Shown here: positions 1 through 10,460 of the stretch, in pieces | Position numbering within the stretch: position 1 is the first letter of the stretch | How the letters are laid out: the number at the start of each line of letters is the position of its first letter | Assembly (NCBI RefSeq): GCF_029873635.1 | Contig: NC_080422.1 | Location: forward strand, 8,153,764-8,217,763 | Source of the DNA: Malania oleifera | Taxonomy: Eukaryota > Streptophyta > Magnoliopsida > Santalales > Ximeniaceae | Reading direction: 5' to 3' | Length of the DNA stretch: 64,000 nt | Made by a program: the position numbers and the translations under genes | Notes under the pieces: model-generated | Seen by the model: only the letters and a program-made list of their open reading frames with translations | Told to the model about the DNA's origin: nothing | Database searches by the model: none

Positions 1-228
1 TCTTTGAGATGTTAACCAAATAATGTACTCCCGTAAGGTTTCCGCAAGATATGGTATAACCAACGTACTCCCTTTCGGTTTCCGCAACCCAAATCAAAAT
101 TAAACCTTAAGTTTGTTTGATTTCCAAATATTACGTAGTATATATGATTATCAAATAAACCATCCATGCAATTTTAATATGCTGAAAATAAAGAGTAAGG
201 GAAAAAGAGAATGAGACGGGGATTTTTA

Positions 229-282
229 CAAGGTTCGGCTTATACCCAGCCTACGTCCTCGCCTTTGGCAAACCACCAAAGG
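229..282 (-). other. Two-hairpin leader element, Sire1 copy
   Basis: On the minus strand the first hairpin has arms CCTTTGG (276-282) and CCAAAGG (262-268) around a 7-nt loop. It is followed at once by a second hairpin, CGAGG...GGC/GCC...CCTTG, down to 229. The same architecture is present in all the other Sirevirus LTRs whose leader is in view. The function is unknown. Confidence 0.65.
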
Positions 283-793
283 ATTACTAAACTTGTTCCG
301 TTGACGGGTGTAACAAACCTTTACAACACTCATTGGTTAAGGCTAGAGTCTGCCTTTTCCAAATAATATCCCCTCATCCGGTCACTCCTTACATAGGCTA
401 GAGCCCGCCTCTCTAAGCAATATCCCTTTGCTTAGCCAACAATCCAAACAATCTTTGGAATCGTCAATCTACAAGAAATAATTCAAATAGATGCGTACAA
501 ATAATGCTCACACAAAGAGCAGATTAGTACACGTTAGAAACTAATATACTCCAAAATCAAAATATCAAAAGAATGAAGTAAGAATCTCTGTGTGAATATC
601 ACTGGATTACTTCTCTTTGATGAGGATCAAGAACTTAAATTGAATGCTTCAGAGAAGTTGTAAAAGCTCATAGATTTATCAGAAATTTCGCAGCTATTCA
701 GAACTTTAGAAACAATATAGCAAGAGTTTTGAGTGAAAGATATCTTGAAGGAATTTTCAATTGCTTGGTATTATTTTGATTTGTAAAACCATG

Positions 794-801
794 TATTTAT
801 A
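794..801 (-). promoter_or_regulatory. Sire1 TATA box
   Basis: TATAAATA on the minus strand, downstream (in element sense) of the motif array and upstream of the leader element. This is the same relative position as in the Sire2 LTRs. Confidence 0.5.
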
Positions 802-919
802 GGATTTCAAACTTGTTTCCATGTTGCAAAAGTTTCCTTAGAAAGTTTCCCAAGTTTTTAGAAAGTTTGGAGCTCAAACGGCTATATTTTAAAATATGAG
901 AAGATTAAAAAATCTGCTC

Positions 920-1080
920 GTTGCCCTACTTTGGTTGCCTGAAGTCCAACCTCAGTAGCCTGAGGTACGTTCAGGAGCCTGAAGACACAGGGTCAGGCAC
1001 CTGAAGGTACACTGCCTGCTTAATTTTCTTCAGCAAAAATCTTCGGTTTCCTGAGGTTTTAACTTTGGTCGCTTGGGTTG
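920..1080 (-). repeat. Short palindromic motif array in Sire1 U3
   Basis: About seven degenerate copies of a GCCTGAAG-like motif (forms such as TTGCCTGAAG, AGCCTGAGG, CACCTGAAGG) spaced 15-30 bp apart. Equivalent arrays with different motif versions occupy the same place in Sire3, Sire4, Sire5, Sire6 and Sire7. Confidence 0.55.
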
Positions 1081-1716
1081 TACACAACTACTTTTATTCT
1101 TTCTTTTTCAAAGACTTTTGGTTTCTTTGCTTTATTGCTCTTGAAAAACATTTTCTTCAGATATTAAAATAAAAACTTTAAGTCCATATTTATCACCTAA
1201 TGAGTTTCATTTCATTCATAATGACATTTTTAACTTTGAAGTACTGACATGAAGATTTCCTAACAAAATAAACATTTCTTGTTCTTTGAAACTTCATGAC
1301 TCTCTTGAAGCTTTGAGTTCATTCCATCTTCAGATGTCTTTGAGCTTCCCTTTTTGATCTCTTCAAGATATATCTCATACTTTTAAATTTCCTGAAAAAC
1401 ATCATTATCATCAAACCTTTTCTTCATTTGTTATCATCAAAACAAGAGGTTAAGCCTTGTAAGGCCAACAATAATAATAATTGGAAGGGGACAAGCCCCT
1501 TCCCATTATTCACTTTCTTTCTCTCTCCTCTCCCTCTTTCTTCTTTCTTTCTCCTTTCTTTTCTTCTTTTTTCTTTCCTTCCTTTCTTCTTTCCTTTCCC
1601 CCGTAGACCACTCATCTCCAATCAAATTAATTAGTTTGTCTTCCACCCACTCACCACTCACAATCAAGCACCCCCTCCCACAAAATGCTAATTGCAAATT
1701 GGTCCCTCCCCATGCC

Positions 1717-1724
1717 TATAAATA
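1717..1724 (+). promoter_or_regulatory. TATA box of the Ty3-1 LTR
   Basis: TATAAATA in a CCTATAAATAGAG context, preceded by a C-rich stretch, typical of plant LTR promoters. Confidence 0.45.
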
Positions 1725-2492
1725 GAGAAGTTCTCTCTATTAAAATCTCATAGCTCATATGTGAAAAAAAATATTTCCAGAGAAAGAAAAGGAAAAGTGA
1801 GTGAAAGAATTAGTGGTAAAAAGAGAGTTTTTGCATGTAAAATTCTCACTCATCCACTTTTTCTAAATCTTATTTTAAGAGTTAAAAGTTTTTTGTAACC
1901 GTTTCACATGGTTAAATTAGTGTAAGTAAATTTGATTATGTTAGGTTTTTATTTAAATTTTACCTGAGTTTATTTATATGTATATTTGATTATATCAGTT
2001 TTAGTTTATTATACTTGCGTTAATTTTTGGATTAAGAAATGTTCTAATCCACTCGAGTAATTTTCAGCATTACTTGCTATTCAAGAAAATATTTTTAACA
2101 CGAAAATCGTGTGACATGAGTTTATTTCTATGTTGCATGTTTCATGAAAACATGAGTAAAGAGGACATAAGTTTATTTCTACGTTGCATGTCTCATGAAA
2201 ATATGAGAAAAAATGAGATTTTCACGATATTATTTTGATTGCATAAATTATAATAAGATGTTTTTAAAACCCTTATGGCGAAGAAAGTTCAAAGTTACAG
2301 ATGCTCGGTACCATAACTTAAAGTTTAAAAGGATTAGAGTGCACCCACATTATTTACAGAGTGGTTTTATATGATTTACGGTTTGATTTAGTTTGGCTAG
2401 CTAGCTAGCTAAGTCAAGTCTTCGGACTGCACAACCTTATCGTGAGGGTAAACATTACTTAGGGTTAACATGCCTAAGGGAGGTTTTTATGG

Positions 2493-2498
<6 letters not shown>

Positions 2499-2552
<54 letters not shown>
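2499..2552. repeat. (TA)n microsatellite
   Basis: About 54 bp of near-perfect TA dinucleotides inside the Ty3-1 LTR remnant. Two imperfect copies of a 50-60 bp sequence with a GATGATTTGAAGGAA-like core follow at about 2553-2665. Confidence 0.9.
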
Positions 2553-2556
<4 letters not shown>

Positions 2557-3124
2557 TGTGAACCAGACTATTTTATGCCTCAATGATGATTTGAAGGAAT
2601 AACATATGTTTATGTGAATAGGGCCATTTTTGTGCCTAAACGATGATCTGAAGGAAACATATAAGGAAAATTATATATATGTTGACTCTACGAGTCCAAT
2701 CCTGTTTTGATAATGACAAATCACTTGGTAATTGATTTGTGCATTGAGTTTGTGAACAAGACCTATATTAAGTATGCATGGAAAAATAATGAGTCATGAA
2801 AGCCATAAAGTAAAGCTGACCCATTTTGGCAAGTTCCATGGAAATCAAAGAGTACAAGAATCAAGATGCAAGCGGAAAAGTTCAAGAACATCCTGGAAAT
2901 GGGTATTTAGAACTTATGTATTTACATTGTCGTATGATTTAATTTGAGCTCAATATATACGTATAATGACTTTAGGTTTCATGCATTTCATGAACATCAT
3001 TAGGGGACTTTCATGGACTTAGAAATATTCTTAAAACCTTGGAAAGTGTTTTTATAAAAGAGCCAAGAAAGAAAGTAAAACAGATTTTTAAATTAAAAAA
3101 AAAGGAGAAAAATTGAAAAAAAGG

Positions 3125-3410
3125 GGACTTCGGTAGCCTGAACTCAACCTCACTCGCCTAAAGAATTTCTTCAGGAGTCTGAAGATTAAGTTCGGTGGCC
3201 TGAAGAATTAATGAGAAACATAGCAAGTTGGCCGAGGTACTTTGGTCGCTTGAACTTGGGTCTTTAGGCACCAGAACTTGCCACGTCAGGAGCTTGAACC
3301 ACACTTCAGTCACCTGACCTTATATTCCAAGTTAATTTTTCAAAGGTTTAAGGAACTTCAGTTGCTCGGGCTTCGACCTCAGTCGCCTCAATTTGCGGGA
3401 AAACTTAAAA
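3125..3410 (+). repeat. Palindromic motif array in the Sire3 5' LTR
   Basis: Eight to ten degenerate copies of a TCGGTCGCCTGAAC-like motif (variants GGTAGCCTGAACTC, GGTGGCCTGAAGAA, GGTCGCTTGAAC) every 20-35 bp, just upstream of the TATA box. The 3' LTR copy is at 21230-21500. Confidence 0.6.
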
Positions 3411-3451
3411 GAATGATTTTTATTAAAAGAACTTGCGAGCTATTTCTTTGA

Positions 3452-3462
3452 TCCAACAGTTG
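3452..3462 (+). promoter_or_regulatory. Degenerate MSA-like motif, Sire3 5' LTR
   Basis: TCCAACAGTTG, 35 bp upstream of the TATA box. The 3' LTR copy (21555-21565) has a different single change. Both fit an ancestral TCCAACGGTTG. Confidence 0.35.
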
Positions 3463-3486
3463 AGATCAATTCTAAGGGTAAGACAC

Positions 3487-3494
3487 TATATATA
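3487..3494 (+). promoter_or_regulatory. Sire3 5' LTR TATA box
   Basis: TATATATA after AGACAC, at the same position as 21590-21597 in the 3' LTR. It follows the motif array and leads into the long leader. Confidence 0.5.
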
Positions 3495-4096
3495 CTGAAT
3501 ATCTAAACCCTAGAACGAAGCTAAGACACACAACAAGAGAAGAACATATCTTACTGCAAGAACATAGAGAAACTTGAGCTGATTGCTATACGATTTCCTG
3601 CACTTCATTCTTCATTCATCTTCTTTGGGAAAATCTACTCCAGAAATTAAAGGGCTTTCGAAATGAGAAATAGCTTCCCAAGAGGGGGGATGAATTGGAT
3701 TCTTTTTAAATTTTAATGATTTTTAAGCTATTGATTTTAATTACCCAGAAAACAAGATATATAAATGATAACTACACTTAAAAATACTAAAATTTAAATT
3801 CACAAGCCAATTAATGAAATCAACATAATTCAATCACTCAACCAAAAATATTAGAGCTTTAGTTGATTTTTCTGTAAACTCTTAGTATGCACTTTACTTG
3901 ATCAAGATTTCCGCAGATTAACCAACGTACTCCCTTTTTGGGTTTCCTCAAATGATTAATCAAAACATACTTTCTAAATATCAAGTACCTTTGTTTCTGT
4001 CTCACTTAAGAATCTGCAACCTGCGCATTTAAATCATACCACAATAGCAAGTAAATAATATAAAGTAAAGTAGAGAGAAAGACACAAGATTTTTAT

Positions 4097-4149
4097 GAGG
4101 TTCGGCTTCAACACAGCCTAAGTCCTTGCCTTTGGCAAAGCACCAAAGG
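4097..4149 (-). other. Two-hairpin leader element, Sire2 3' LTR copy
   Basis: Hairpin 1 on the minus strand has arms CCTTTGG (4143-4149) and CCAAAGG (4129-4135) with a 7-nt loop. Hairpin 2 adjoins it, with inner GGC/GCC and slightly degraded outer arms. Confidence 0.6.
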
Positions 4150-4558
4150 ATTCCTCTATATCAGTTCCATTACCTGGTGGAACAATACCAATTTACAACC
4201 ACTCCTTTTGTTAGGCTAGAGCCCGCCTCTCCAAACAATAACCCTTTATTTGGTCCAACGATTCAACAACTCTGAATCATTTAAGAATGATGATAAAGAA
4301 ATTTGTATACAAAAGAGAACTCTCACAATAGAGTAGATTAGTACAATGATCAGCTCGGTTATACTCAAAAGTAATTCAAATATAAGAAATTTGAAGCTCA
4401 ATGCTTAGTATGAATTACCAAATGATTTTTCAAAGAAACAGAAAGATTCTGATTTTTTAAAGCTTTGCTTCAAAAAATATAAATCAATATCAGATCAGAA
4501 AGTTTAAGCACAAGAAAATTTTAGATCCTTTGAGAAATTTGAATATTTGAAAATCACT

Positions 4559-4730
4559 TGATCTAAAAACCTTTGAAAAATAGTTTGATCTAAAAACCTT
4601 GAAGGTTGCTTGATCTTAAACTTTGAATATTGCTGGATTTGAAACTTTGAAGATTTCTGGATCTCAAACTTTTGAAGATTTCTAGATCTGAAACTTTTGA
4701 AGATTTATGGATCTGAAACTTTTGAGAATT
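4559..4730 (-). repeat. 24-bp minisatellite in the Sire2 3' LTR
   Basis: About seven units resembling GATCTGAAACTTTTGAAGAT (plus strand), the right-hand four well preserved. The other LTR (13157-13301) has one unit fewer, which accounts for most of the length difference between the LTRs. Confidence 0.75.
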
Positions 4731-4797
4731 GCTTAATTTCAACAACCTTTCAATATTGCCTCTATGATCATTATTTTAAACCTTTGAAATTTTTGAT

Positions 4798-4805
4798 TAT
4801 TTATA
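4798..4805 (-). promoter_or_regulatory. Sire2 3' LTR TATA box
   Basis: TATAAATA on the minus strand, matched by 13370-13377 in the other LTR. Confidence 0.5.
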
Positions 4806-5315
4806 GATGTTTTTAGAAGCCATCCATTACTCCCAAAGATTCCTAAAATTCATTTCCAAATATTTTGAAGTAAATATGTTTAAAAGCATGGTTTAAAAAA
4901 TCTTCTTTTCTTAAGCCCTTTTTATTTATTTAAATTTTTTTTTTAGAGTATATATGTTTAAAAAAATATATTTTTGATTTTCTATGAGCTTCAAACCACT
5001 TTATATTTGAGTTTAACCTTTGAAGTACTTACATTAAGAACATCCTAAAATATAATTCTTTAATCTTCGATCTTGTTATTCCATTATCTTTGTTGTTTCA
5101 ATCTTTTATTTGAGCTTTTCACTAGTATAATTTTATTCCTCATGCTCTTTGTAATCCATAAGCTTTTCTATGTGTTCTTCAAGGATTCTTTGTAATCCAT
5201 AAACTATACTTGTATTCTTCAAGAATTCTTTGTAATCCATAGGCTTTTTTATGCACTTGGCCTTTGTCACTTTCTTGAAAAAATTTTACTTGAAACATAT
5301 TAAACATATCATTGA

Positions 5316-5386
5316 TTTGTTATCATCAAAATAAGAATTGTAAGCCTTATTAGGCCAACAATCTCCCCCTTTTTTATGATGACAAA
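5316..5386 (-). repeat. Inverted repeat enclosing the Sire2 polypurine tract and LTR start
   Basis: Arms 5316-5331 (inside the LTR) and 5371-5386 (internal side) are complementary at 14 of 16 positions, with a 39-nt loop containing the LTR start and most of the polypurine tract. The same layout is found in Sire3, Sire4', Sire5, Sire6 and Sire7. Confidence 0.65.
5361..5376 (-). promoter_or_regulatory. Sire2 polypurine tract
   Basis: AAAAAAGGGGGAGAT on the minus strand, directly adjoining the 3' LTR. It is the plus-strand primer site for reverse transcription. Further purine blocks occur at about 5421 and 5591. Confidence 0.8.
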
Positions 5387-5746
5387 TCGAGAGCAAAAAT
5401 AATAAGATTTTAATATTCATGGCTCCCCCTATCAATAAGCATGATACAATTCATGTATGTAAGTCCAAAAGATAATCCATGAATAAACCATACATACACG
5501 TAAAAGATTCATCCATCCATTTAAAAGGTATTTAAAAGGTTTTACAAACCATTATATATATCATATTTTTGCACTCACTTCTCTTAAACATTTTCTCCCC
5601 CTTTGGACATCAATCAAAAAGGAAAAAGAGAGACAAAAACAAAGAAATGCTGCAAGTCAAAGTATTAGTTTTAGAAAACCAAAGATAGCCTAGCCGATAA
5701 AACTTGAATTACATAAAAACACATAAAAGTGTTAGGTAAAGGCACA
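5377..5746 (-). other. Sire2 non-coding 3' region
   Basis: No ORF. It holds extra purine-rich blocks (reverse complements of GGCTCCCCCTATC and TTTCTCCCCCTTT) between the extra ORF and the LTR. Several polypurine tracts ahead of the 3' LTR are a known Sirevirus trait. Confidence 0.5.
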
Positions 5747-7005
5747 TCAGTCAGAGTCTTCCATATTTTCACTTTCATCATCTTCTTCTTCTTGTGCTTC
5801 AGATTTATGATTTCCTTCCTTTTGTTCACTATCATTTTCTCCTTCTTCTTGTTCTCCAGATTCATCCTCACTAGAAGTAGCAGAGCTGATACTCATAGGA
5901 GATTTTCCTTTAGAGGAGCTAGCTATCGGTTGCTTAATCTTTTCAACCCGTTTATCAATTTGTGAACAGTGAGTTTCTATGGATGTAACCTTTTCTTGCA
6001 AAGTACTGAGGTCAGATTTCATACCATCACTAAATGTCATGTAATGGTTAAAAAATGGAACAAACCATGACGGAGTATCTGGATCAGGCTGAACTAAAGC
6101 TGTGTGGATAGATGATGAAGAAGGTGGTGGTGCAGATGAGAAATTCATATGTCCTTTATGGAACCACCATTGAGGATAATTTTTATAGCCCATCCGTTTT
6201 AGAATGGTGTTAGAAAAGATATCATAGTATGTCTTGCTAGTAAAGTTGAATGATGGAGTCAAAACATTAAAATGAGCGAAAACCATATTCAACATTCCCG
6301 CATATGGTAGGACAACACCGGGAGCATCAAATTTCATGATAATCTACTAAATGATCAAACTTGGAAGATCCATCTTCTTCCCTTTGAGGATGCACCACAT
6401 TACAAAACAATCCAGAAACGAAATGTGATCGTGAGAACCAGATCTTGGTAAAATGTTGTTTGTAATAAGCTTGTGCAAAATGAGGGCTTTCAAACTAAGC
6501 TGCTTACAAAGTGGAGGATGACCAAAGTTTACAAGAGTGTCAGTTATAACCAGTGGCAAAAACTCTTGTGATGTAAAACCTTGAGTCATAATCCATTACT
6601 TCTCAATAATATAAATCTCAAAATCCCTTAGCTTAATTCGAAGAATCTTTCCCAAAGATATGGGATTTAGATGGATTTCTTTCCCAAGCAAATTTGTTTT
6701 GATTCCATTTTTGCATCGCTCCATGTTTGCATTAAAAAACGCACAACATTGGGATAATAGCCTTTAGCTTGGTAGGTAATAAATTTATCCCATCCAATGT
6801 TCTTGAAAAGTTCCAAGATTTCGGGAAAATCAGAATTGAAGAACGTTACGTCGAGTACCTTACCTAATAACGGTTCATCTGAAGCAATTTGATTTCGGAA
6901 ATGGTGCTTGGTGTGTGGAGTGACCAACCATTTCTCCACCTCATCGTTATTTATTATTGTGGAAGAAGAAGATCCTTTAACACCAACAGATTTTGACCTA
7001 GGCAT
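5747..7005 (-). pseudogene. Extra ORF after pol in Sire2: 'putative plant transposon protein' type, broken
   Basis: Three pieces on the element's sense strand: 7005-6667 (start MPRSKS, 112 aa), 6589-6347 (80 aa) and 6337-5747 (196 aa). A frameshift separates the first two and stops separate the last two. Read together they have about 400 codons. The motifs NIGWDKFITYQAKGYYPNVV, then LPRSGSHDHISFLDCF, then GVVLPYAGMLNMVFAHF resemble, from memory, the plant retroelement-associated domain annotated as putative plant transposon protein. The C-terminal third is low complexity: a serine-rich stretch, then a strongly acidic Glu/Asp/Ser tail. I see no signal peptide or convincing membrane segment. 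It sits where Sireviruses may carry an env-like ORF, but nothing seen supports an envelope function. The other Sire elements in view lack it. Confidence 0.65.
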
Positions 7006-7332
7006 GTTTGGATGAAGAAGAAAATCAAAGAAACTCTAAGTTAAGCTCAGTGTTTGTGTGGAGGAAGGATTTGATACTAGGTTGCAAGATGCTTTAAGCA
7101 GGATTTGTGTATGGAAAGTGATGGATACGAAGGGTTTTAGAGAGAAAAAAATGAATGGTCAAGCGCCTGGTGGGTTTTAAAATGACTTAAAATAGGGTTT
7201 TAAAGCCTACTCGCCACGAGGCAATCGCCTGCTTCAATGTGGCAGGCGCCTATCTCTGTGGAATTTTGAAAGACAGTAGCCAGGCAGTTTCCTGGTACCC
7301 TGGTGGCAGTCGTCTGTCAACCAGAACAATTT
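7006..7332 (-). other. Spacer between Sire2 pol and the extra ORF
   Basis: About 330 bp, more GC-rich than its surroundings at 7200-7330, with repeated GGCAGGCGCC/CAGGCGATT-like pieces. No ORF or splice signal can be supported. Confidence 0.4.
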
Positions 7333-9471
7333 CTAGATTACTTCACGACTGTGAAGCATGCCCAATTCTCTTCTTATAAATATGAATCTTTATTCCAACA
7401 AAGGTTTTGTAAAAATATCTGCTAATTGATCATGTGTATTTACAAATTCTAGTATTATATCTTCATTTTGTACATGATCTCTCAAGAAATGATGTCTTAT
7501 ATCGATGTGTTTTGTTCTTAAGTGAGATAATGGATTTTTTGAAATACTAATAGCACTTGTGTTATCACATTTGATAAGGATAGTTTGATATTGTATTTGA
7601 AAATCTTTTAACTGTTATTTCATATATAATGTTTGAGCACAACAACTTCCTACAGCAATGTATTCTGCTTCTGCTGTGGATAATGCTACAGAATTTTGTT
7701 TCTTTGAAGACCATGAAACTAGAGAATGTCATAGAAAATGACACGTTCCACTTGTGCTTTTTCTATCTATTTTACATCCAGCAAAGTCTACGTCTGAATA
7801 ACTAATCATTTCAAATCCAGATTCCTTTGGATACCATAAACCTAGTTCAAGTGTACCTAGGAGATACCTAAGAATTCTTTTGAATGCTGTTTGATGTGAT
7901 TCCTTTGGGGTTGACTGAAATCTTGCACACATACATACACTAAACATAATATCTGGCCTACTTGCTGTTAAATAGAGTAGGCTTCCTATCATTCCTCGAT
8001 AATGCTTAGTATCAACTTGTTTCCCTTTTTCATCTTTGTCAAGACTAGTTGAAGTACTCATGGGAGTTCCTATGGTCTTACTTTCTTCCATATCAAACTT
8101 TTTTAACATGTCTTTAATGTATTTAGTTTGATTTATAAAGATTCCATTTTTTGCTTGTTTGATTTGTAATCCAAGAAAGCAATTTAATTCTCCCATTATA
8201 CTTATCTCAAACTCTTTTTGCATACATGTGGCAAATTCTTTACATAGATCTTTATTTGTAGCTCCAAATATAATATCATTCACATATATTTGAACTAATA
8301 ACAAATTTTTGTTTTTAGTTTTAATGAATAAGGTACTATCAACTTTTCCTCTTGTAAATTCATTTTTAAGTAAGAATTTACTTAATCTCTCATACCAAGC
8401 TCTTGGAGCTTGTTTCAAACCATAAAGGGCTTTTGTTAATTTGAATACATGGTTTGGATTTTTAGAATTTTCAAACCCTGGAGGTTGTTTGACATATACT
8501 TCTTCATTTATATATCCATTCGAAAATGCACTCTTCACATCCATTTGATATAACTTAAAATTCTTATGGGCTGCATATGCTAAAAGCATCCTAATGGCTT
8601 CCATCCTTGCCACAGGTGCAAAAGTTTCATCATAATCAATTCCTTCTTCTTGATTATATCCTTGTGCCACTAACCTAGCTTTATTTCTCACAACAACTCC
8701 ATTTTCATCCTTCTTATTTCTAAACACCCATTTAGTTCCTATAATTGATTTTTCTTTGGGTTTTGGTATTAGTTCCCATACTTGACTTCTTTCGAATTGA
8801 TTTAATTCCTCTTGCATAGCTATAATCCAAGAGTCATCATTTAAGGCATCTTCAATATTTTTTGGTTCATGTTGGGATAAGAAAACATAATGATTGCAAA
8901 TATTTTTTAGTGAGGCTCTAGTAGTTATTCCTTTTGAGGTTTCACCAAAAATTTGTTCTTTTGGGTGATTTTTGTCATATTTCCACTCTTTAGGAAGTTT
9001 TAGTTTCTCTGAAAGGTTTTCATTTAATGCATCATTGTTTTTTTCTTCTTTTATTTCAAGAACATCTTCCTTTTGTGAAGTGACTTCTTTTTCATCATTC
9101 ATATATTTAATGTTATAATGATTTGATTCATCAAAAGTTATACGAATTGATTCCATAATTGTAGAAGTTCTTTTATTATAAATCCTATAAGCTTTATTGT
9201 TTGTAGAATAACCTAAGAAAATACCTTCATCTGGCTTTGCATCAAATTTTCCTAGGTCATCTTTAGTATTTAATATAAAACATTTGCAACCGAATACAGG
9301 AAAGTAGGATATATTTGGTTTTCTATCTTTCCAAAGTTCATATGTTGTTTTATCTATTTTTGATCTTATTGATACCTTATTTACAATATAACATGCTGTA
9401 TTTACAGTTTCTGCCCAAAAATATTTAGGTAAACTATTTTCATTGAGCATTGTTCTTGCCATTTCTTGCAA
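7333..9471 (-). pseudogene. Sire2 reverse transcriptase-RNase H
   Basis: The longest open piece is 9471-7729 (580 aa). It starts in the C-terminal part of integrase, then the [16 protein letters not shown] segment, then RT from about [20 protein letters not shown] motifs include [24 protein letters not shown] and [16 protein letters not shown]. The active-site box reads YVND instead of YVDD because of a GAT-to-AAT change at about 8278, so the first catalytic Asp is lost. RNase H follows with the SDVDFAG, RKSTSG, EAEY and KHIDIRHHF motifs. A stop after CHFL at 7729 separates its last part, which continues with further damage to a TAG at 7333-7335. When intact, this protein makes cDNA from element RNA in cytoplasmic particles. 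Confidence 0.9.
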
Positions 9472-9978
9472 AGTTCTATTTTTCCTTTCAACAACTCCAT
9501 TTTGCTGTGGAGTTCTAGGTACTGAAAAATTGTGAGTTATTCCATGTTCATTACAAAATTTATCAACTTACTTATTTTTAAACTCTCTTCCTTGGTCACT
9601 TCTAAAGTTTGTTACATTATAACCTTTCTCATTTTGTAGTTTCATGCATAAAGTTATTAATTGATTGCAAGCTTCATCTCTGTTTGCTAAAAATTTTACC
9701 CAAGTAAATCTTGAAAAATCATCTACTATTACAAAAGCATATTGTTTTCCACCTAAGCTTAAGGTTCTAGTTGGACCAAAGTCTAAGTGTAAGAGTTCTA
9801 GGGGTCTTTTGGTGGATATGAATTTTTTCCTTTTAAAACTTGTTTTTACTTGTTTTCCCTTTTGACAAACATCACATATCTTGTCTTTTACATACTTAAT
9901 ATTTGGTAATCCTTTTGCAAGAATTTTCTTAGATAATTTAGATAGTAGGTCTATGCTTGCATGTCCTAATTTCTTATG
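9472..9978 (-). pseudogene. Sire2 integrase core
   Basis: Minus-strand translation gives the HHCC zinc region (LGHAS...CDVCQKGKQ), the LGGKQYAFVIVDDFSR block, FRSDQGREFKNK and [15 protein letters not shown], so the three catalytic acids of a Copia integrase are present. An in-frame TAA at 9568-9570 follows FKNK and truncates the product between the second Asp and the Glu. The first catalytic segment reads LDFGP where relatives read LDLFGP, one residue shorter. The chain joins the RT piece without a gap. Confidence 0.85.
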
Positions 9979-10383
9979 CTATAAGCAACTTGCTTCATTC
10001 ATGGCTGTTAAACAAGTTATGTTTTGATTTGTTATTTTCTCAAGATTTATACAGTAAACATGATTTATTCTATAAGCCATAAACAAGGTTTCTTTATTTT
10101 TGGGATTCTGGATGACATATTTTTCTTTCATGAACATTACTTCGAACCTTTTATCACTTAATTGACTGATACTTAAAAGATTATGTTTTAGTCCTTCTGC
10201 TAATAACACATTATCTATAGTGAGTGAAGGTTTTTTGCCAATTTTACCTATACCGACAATTTTACCTTTGGCATTTTCGCCGAAGGTGACGTATCCCCCA
10301 TCTTTTTGTTTTAAGGTAGTGAACTTGTTCTTGTCACCAGTCATATGTCTTGAGCATCCGCTATCCAAGTACCATTTGTCCAT
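9979..10383 (-). pseudogene. Sire2 aspartic protease region
   Basis: A 134-aa piece starting near KWYLDSGCSRHMTG; the DSG catalytic triplet is intact. It continues through GDKNKFTTLKQKDGGYVTFG and LKHNLLSISQL into the pre-integrase segment (MNEASCL), where a stop replaces the usual Trp codon. In an intact element this part of the polyprotein cleaves Gag and Pol in the particle. Confidence 0.88.
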
Positions 10384-10460
10384 TGTCGTTGTTGTCCTAA
10401 GGCAAACCTATAATGAGGGACACTATGTGTTAGTTTTTGGAACCCAAATTCTTTTGACTT

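Larger units (their letters stand above)
1..1470 (-). repeat. Sire1: LTR of a Copia/Sirevirus element, cut by the window start
   Basis: Read on the minus strand, the LTR starts TGTTGGCC at 1470 and runs left past base 1. It has the block shared by all Sirevirus LTRs here: a TTTTGATGATAACAAA stretch just inside the start, a palindromic motif array (about 920-1080), a TATA box (794-801) and the two-hairpin leader element (229-282). No polypurine tract lies to the right of 1470. This is therefore either a 5' LTR with its internal region left of the window, or a solo LTR. It resembles the Sire2 LTR but is clearly diverged from it. Confidence 0.8.
1471..2679 (+). repeat. Ty3-1: Gypsy-type LTR remnant, truncated by Sire3
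   Basis: No coding capacity; ORFs over the CT-rich tract at 1505-1605 are low-complexity artefacts. It shares ordered anchors with the LTR at 41367-43029: an ATCGTGTGACATGAGTTTA-like stretch (about 2107), GCTCGGTACCATAAC (about 2303), a GTGCACCCACATTAT stretch (about 2340) and a CGGACTGCACAACCT stretch (about 2424). A TATAAATA box lies at 1717-1724. A perfect 8-bp inverted repeat with a 5-nt spacer sits at 1483-1503. Sire3 enters at 2680. The expected continuation right of Sire3 is not recognisable. Confidence 0.55.
2680..3658 (+). repeat. Sire3 5' LTR, first part
   Basis: Starts TGTTGACTCTACGAGTCC and aligns with the 3' LTR from 20783. It holds the U3 motif array and the TATA box. It stops at 3658, where minus-strand Sire2 begins, and resumes at 13937. 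The undisturbed 3' LTR copy (about 21760) shows the empty site. Confidence 0.88.
3659..5360 (-). repeat. Sire2 3' LTR
   Basis: In element sense it runs from TGTTGGCC at 5360 to about 3659, where the terminal CA reads CG on this strand. It contains a 24-bp minisatellite (4559-4730), a TATA box (4798-4805) and the two-hairpin element (4097-4149). Sequences just left and right match the interrupted Sire3 LTR. Confidence 0.88.

Noticed and set aside
1424..1697. Overlapping ORFs of 63-68 aa on both strands
   Set aside because: Translations of a CT/GA-rich tract (Lys/Arg/Glu or Phe/Leu/Ser only); no domain.
2393..2412. GCTAGCTAGCTAGC palindromic run
   Set aside because: A short tetranucleotide repeat, expected by chance slippage; no other structure around it.
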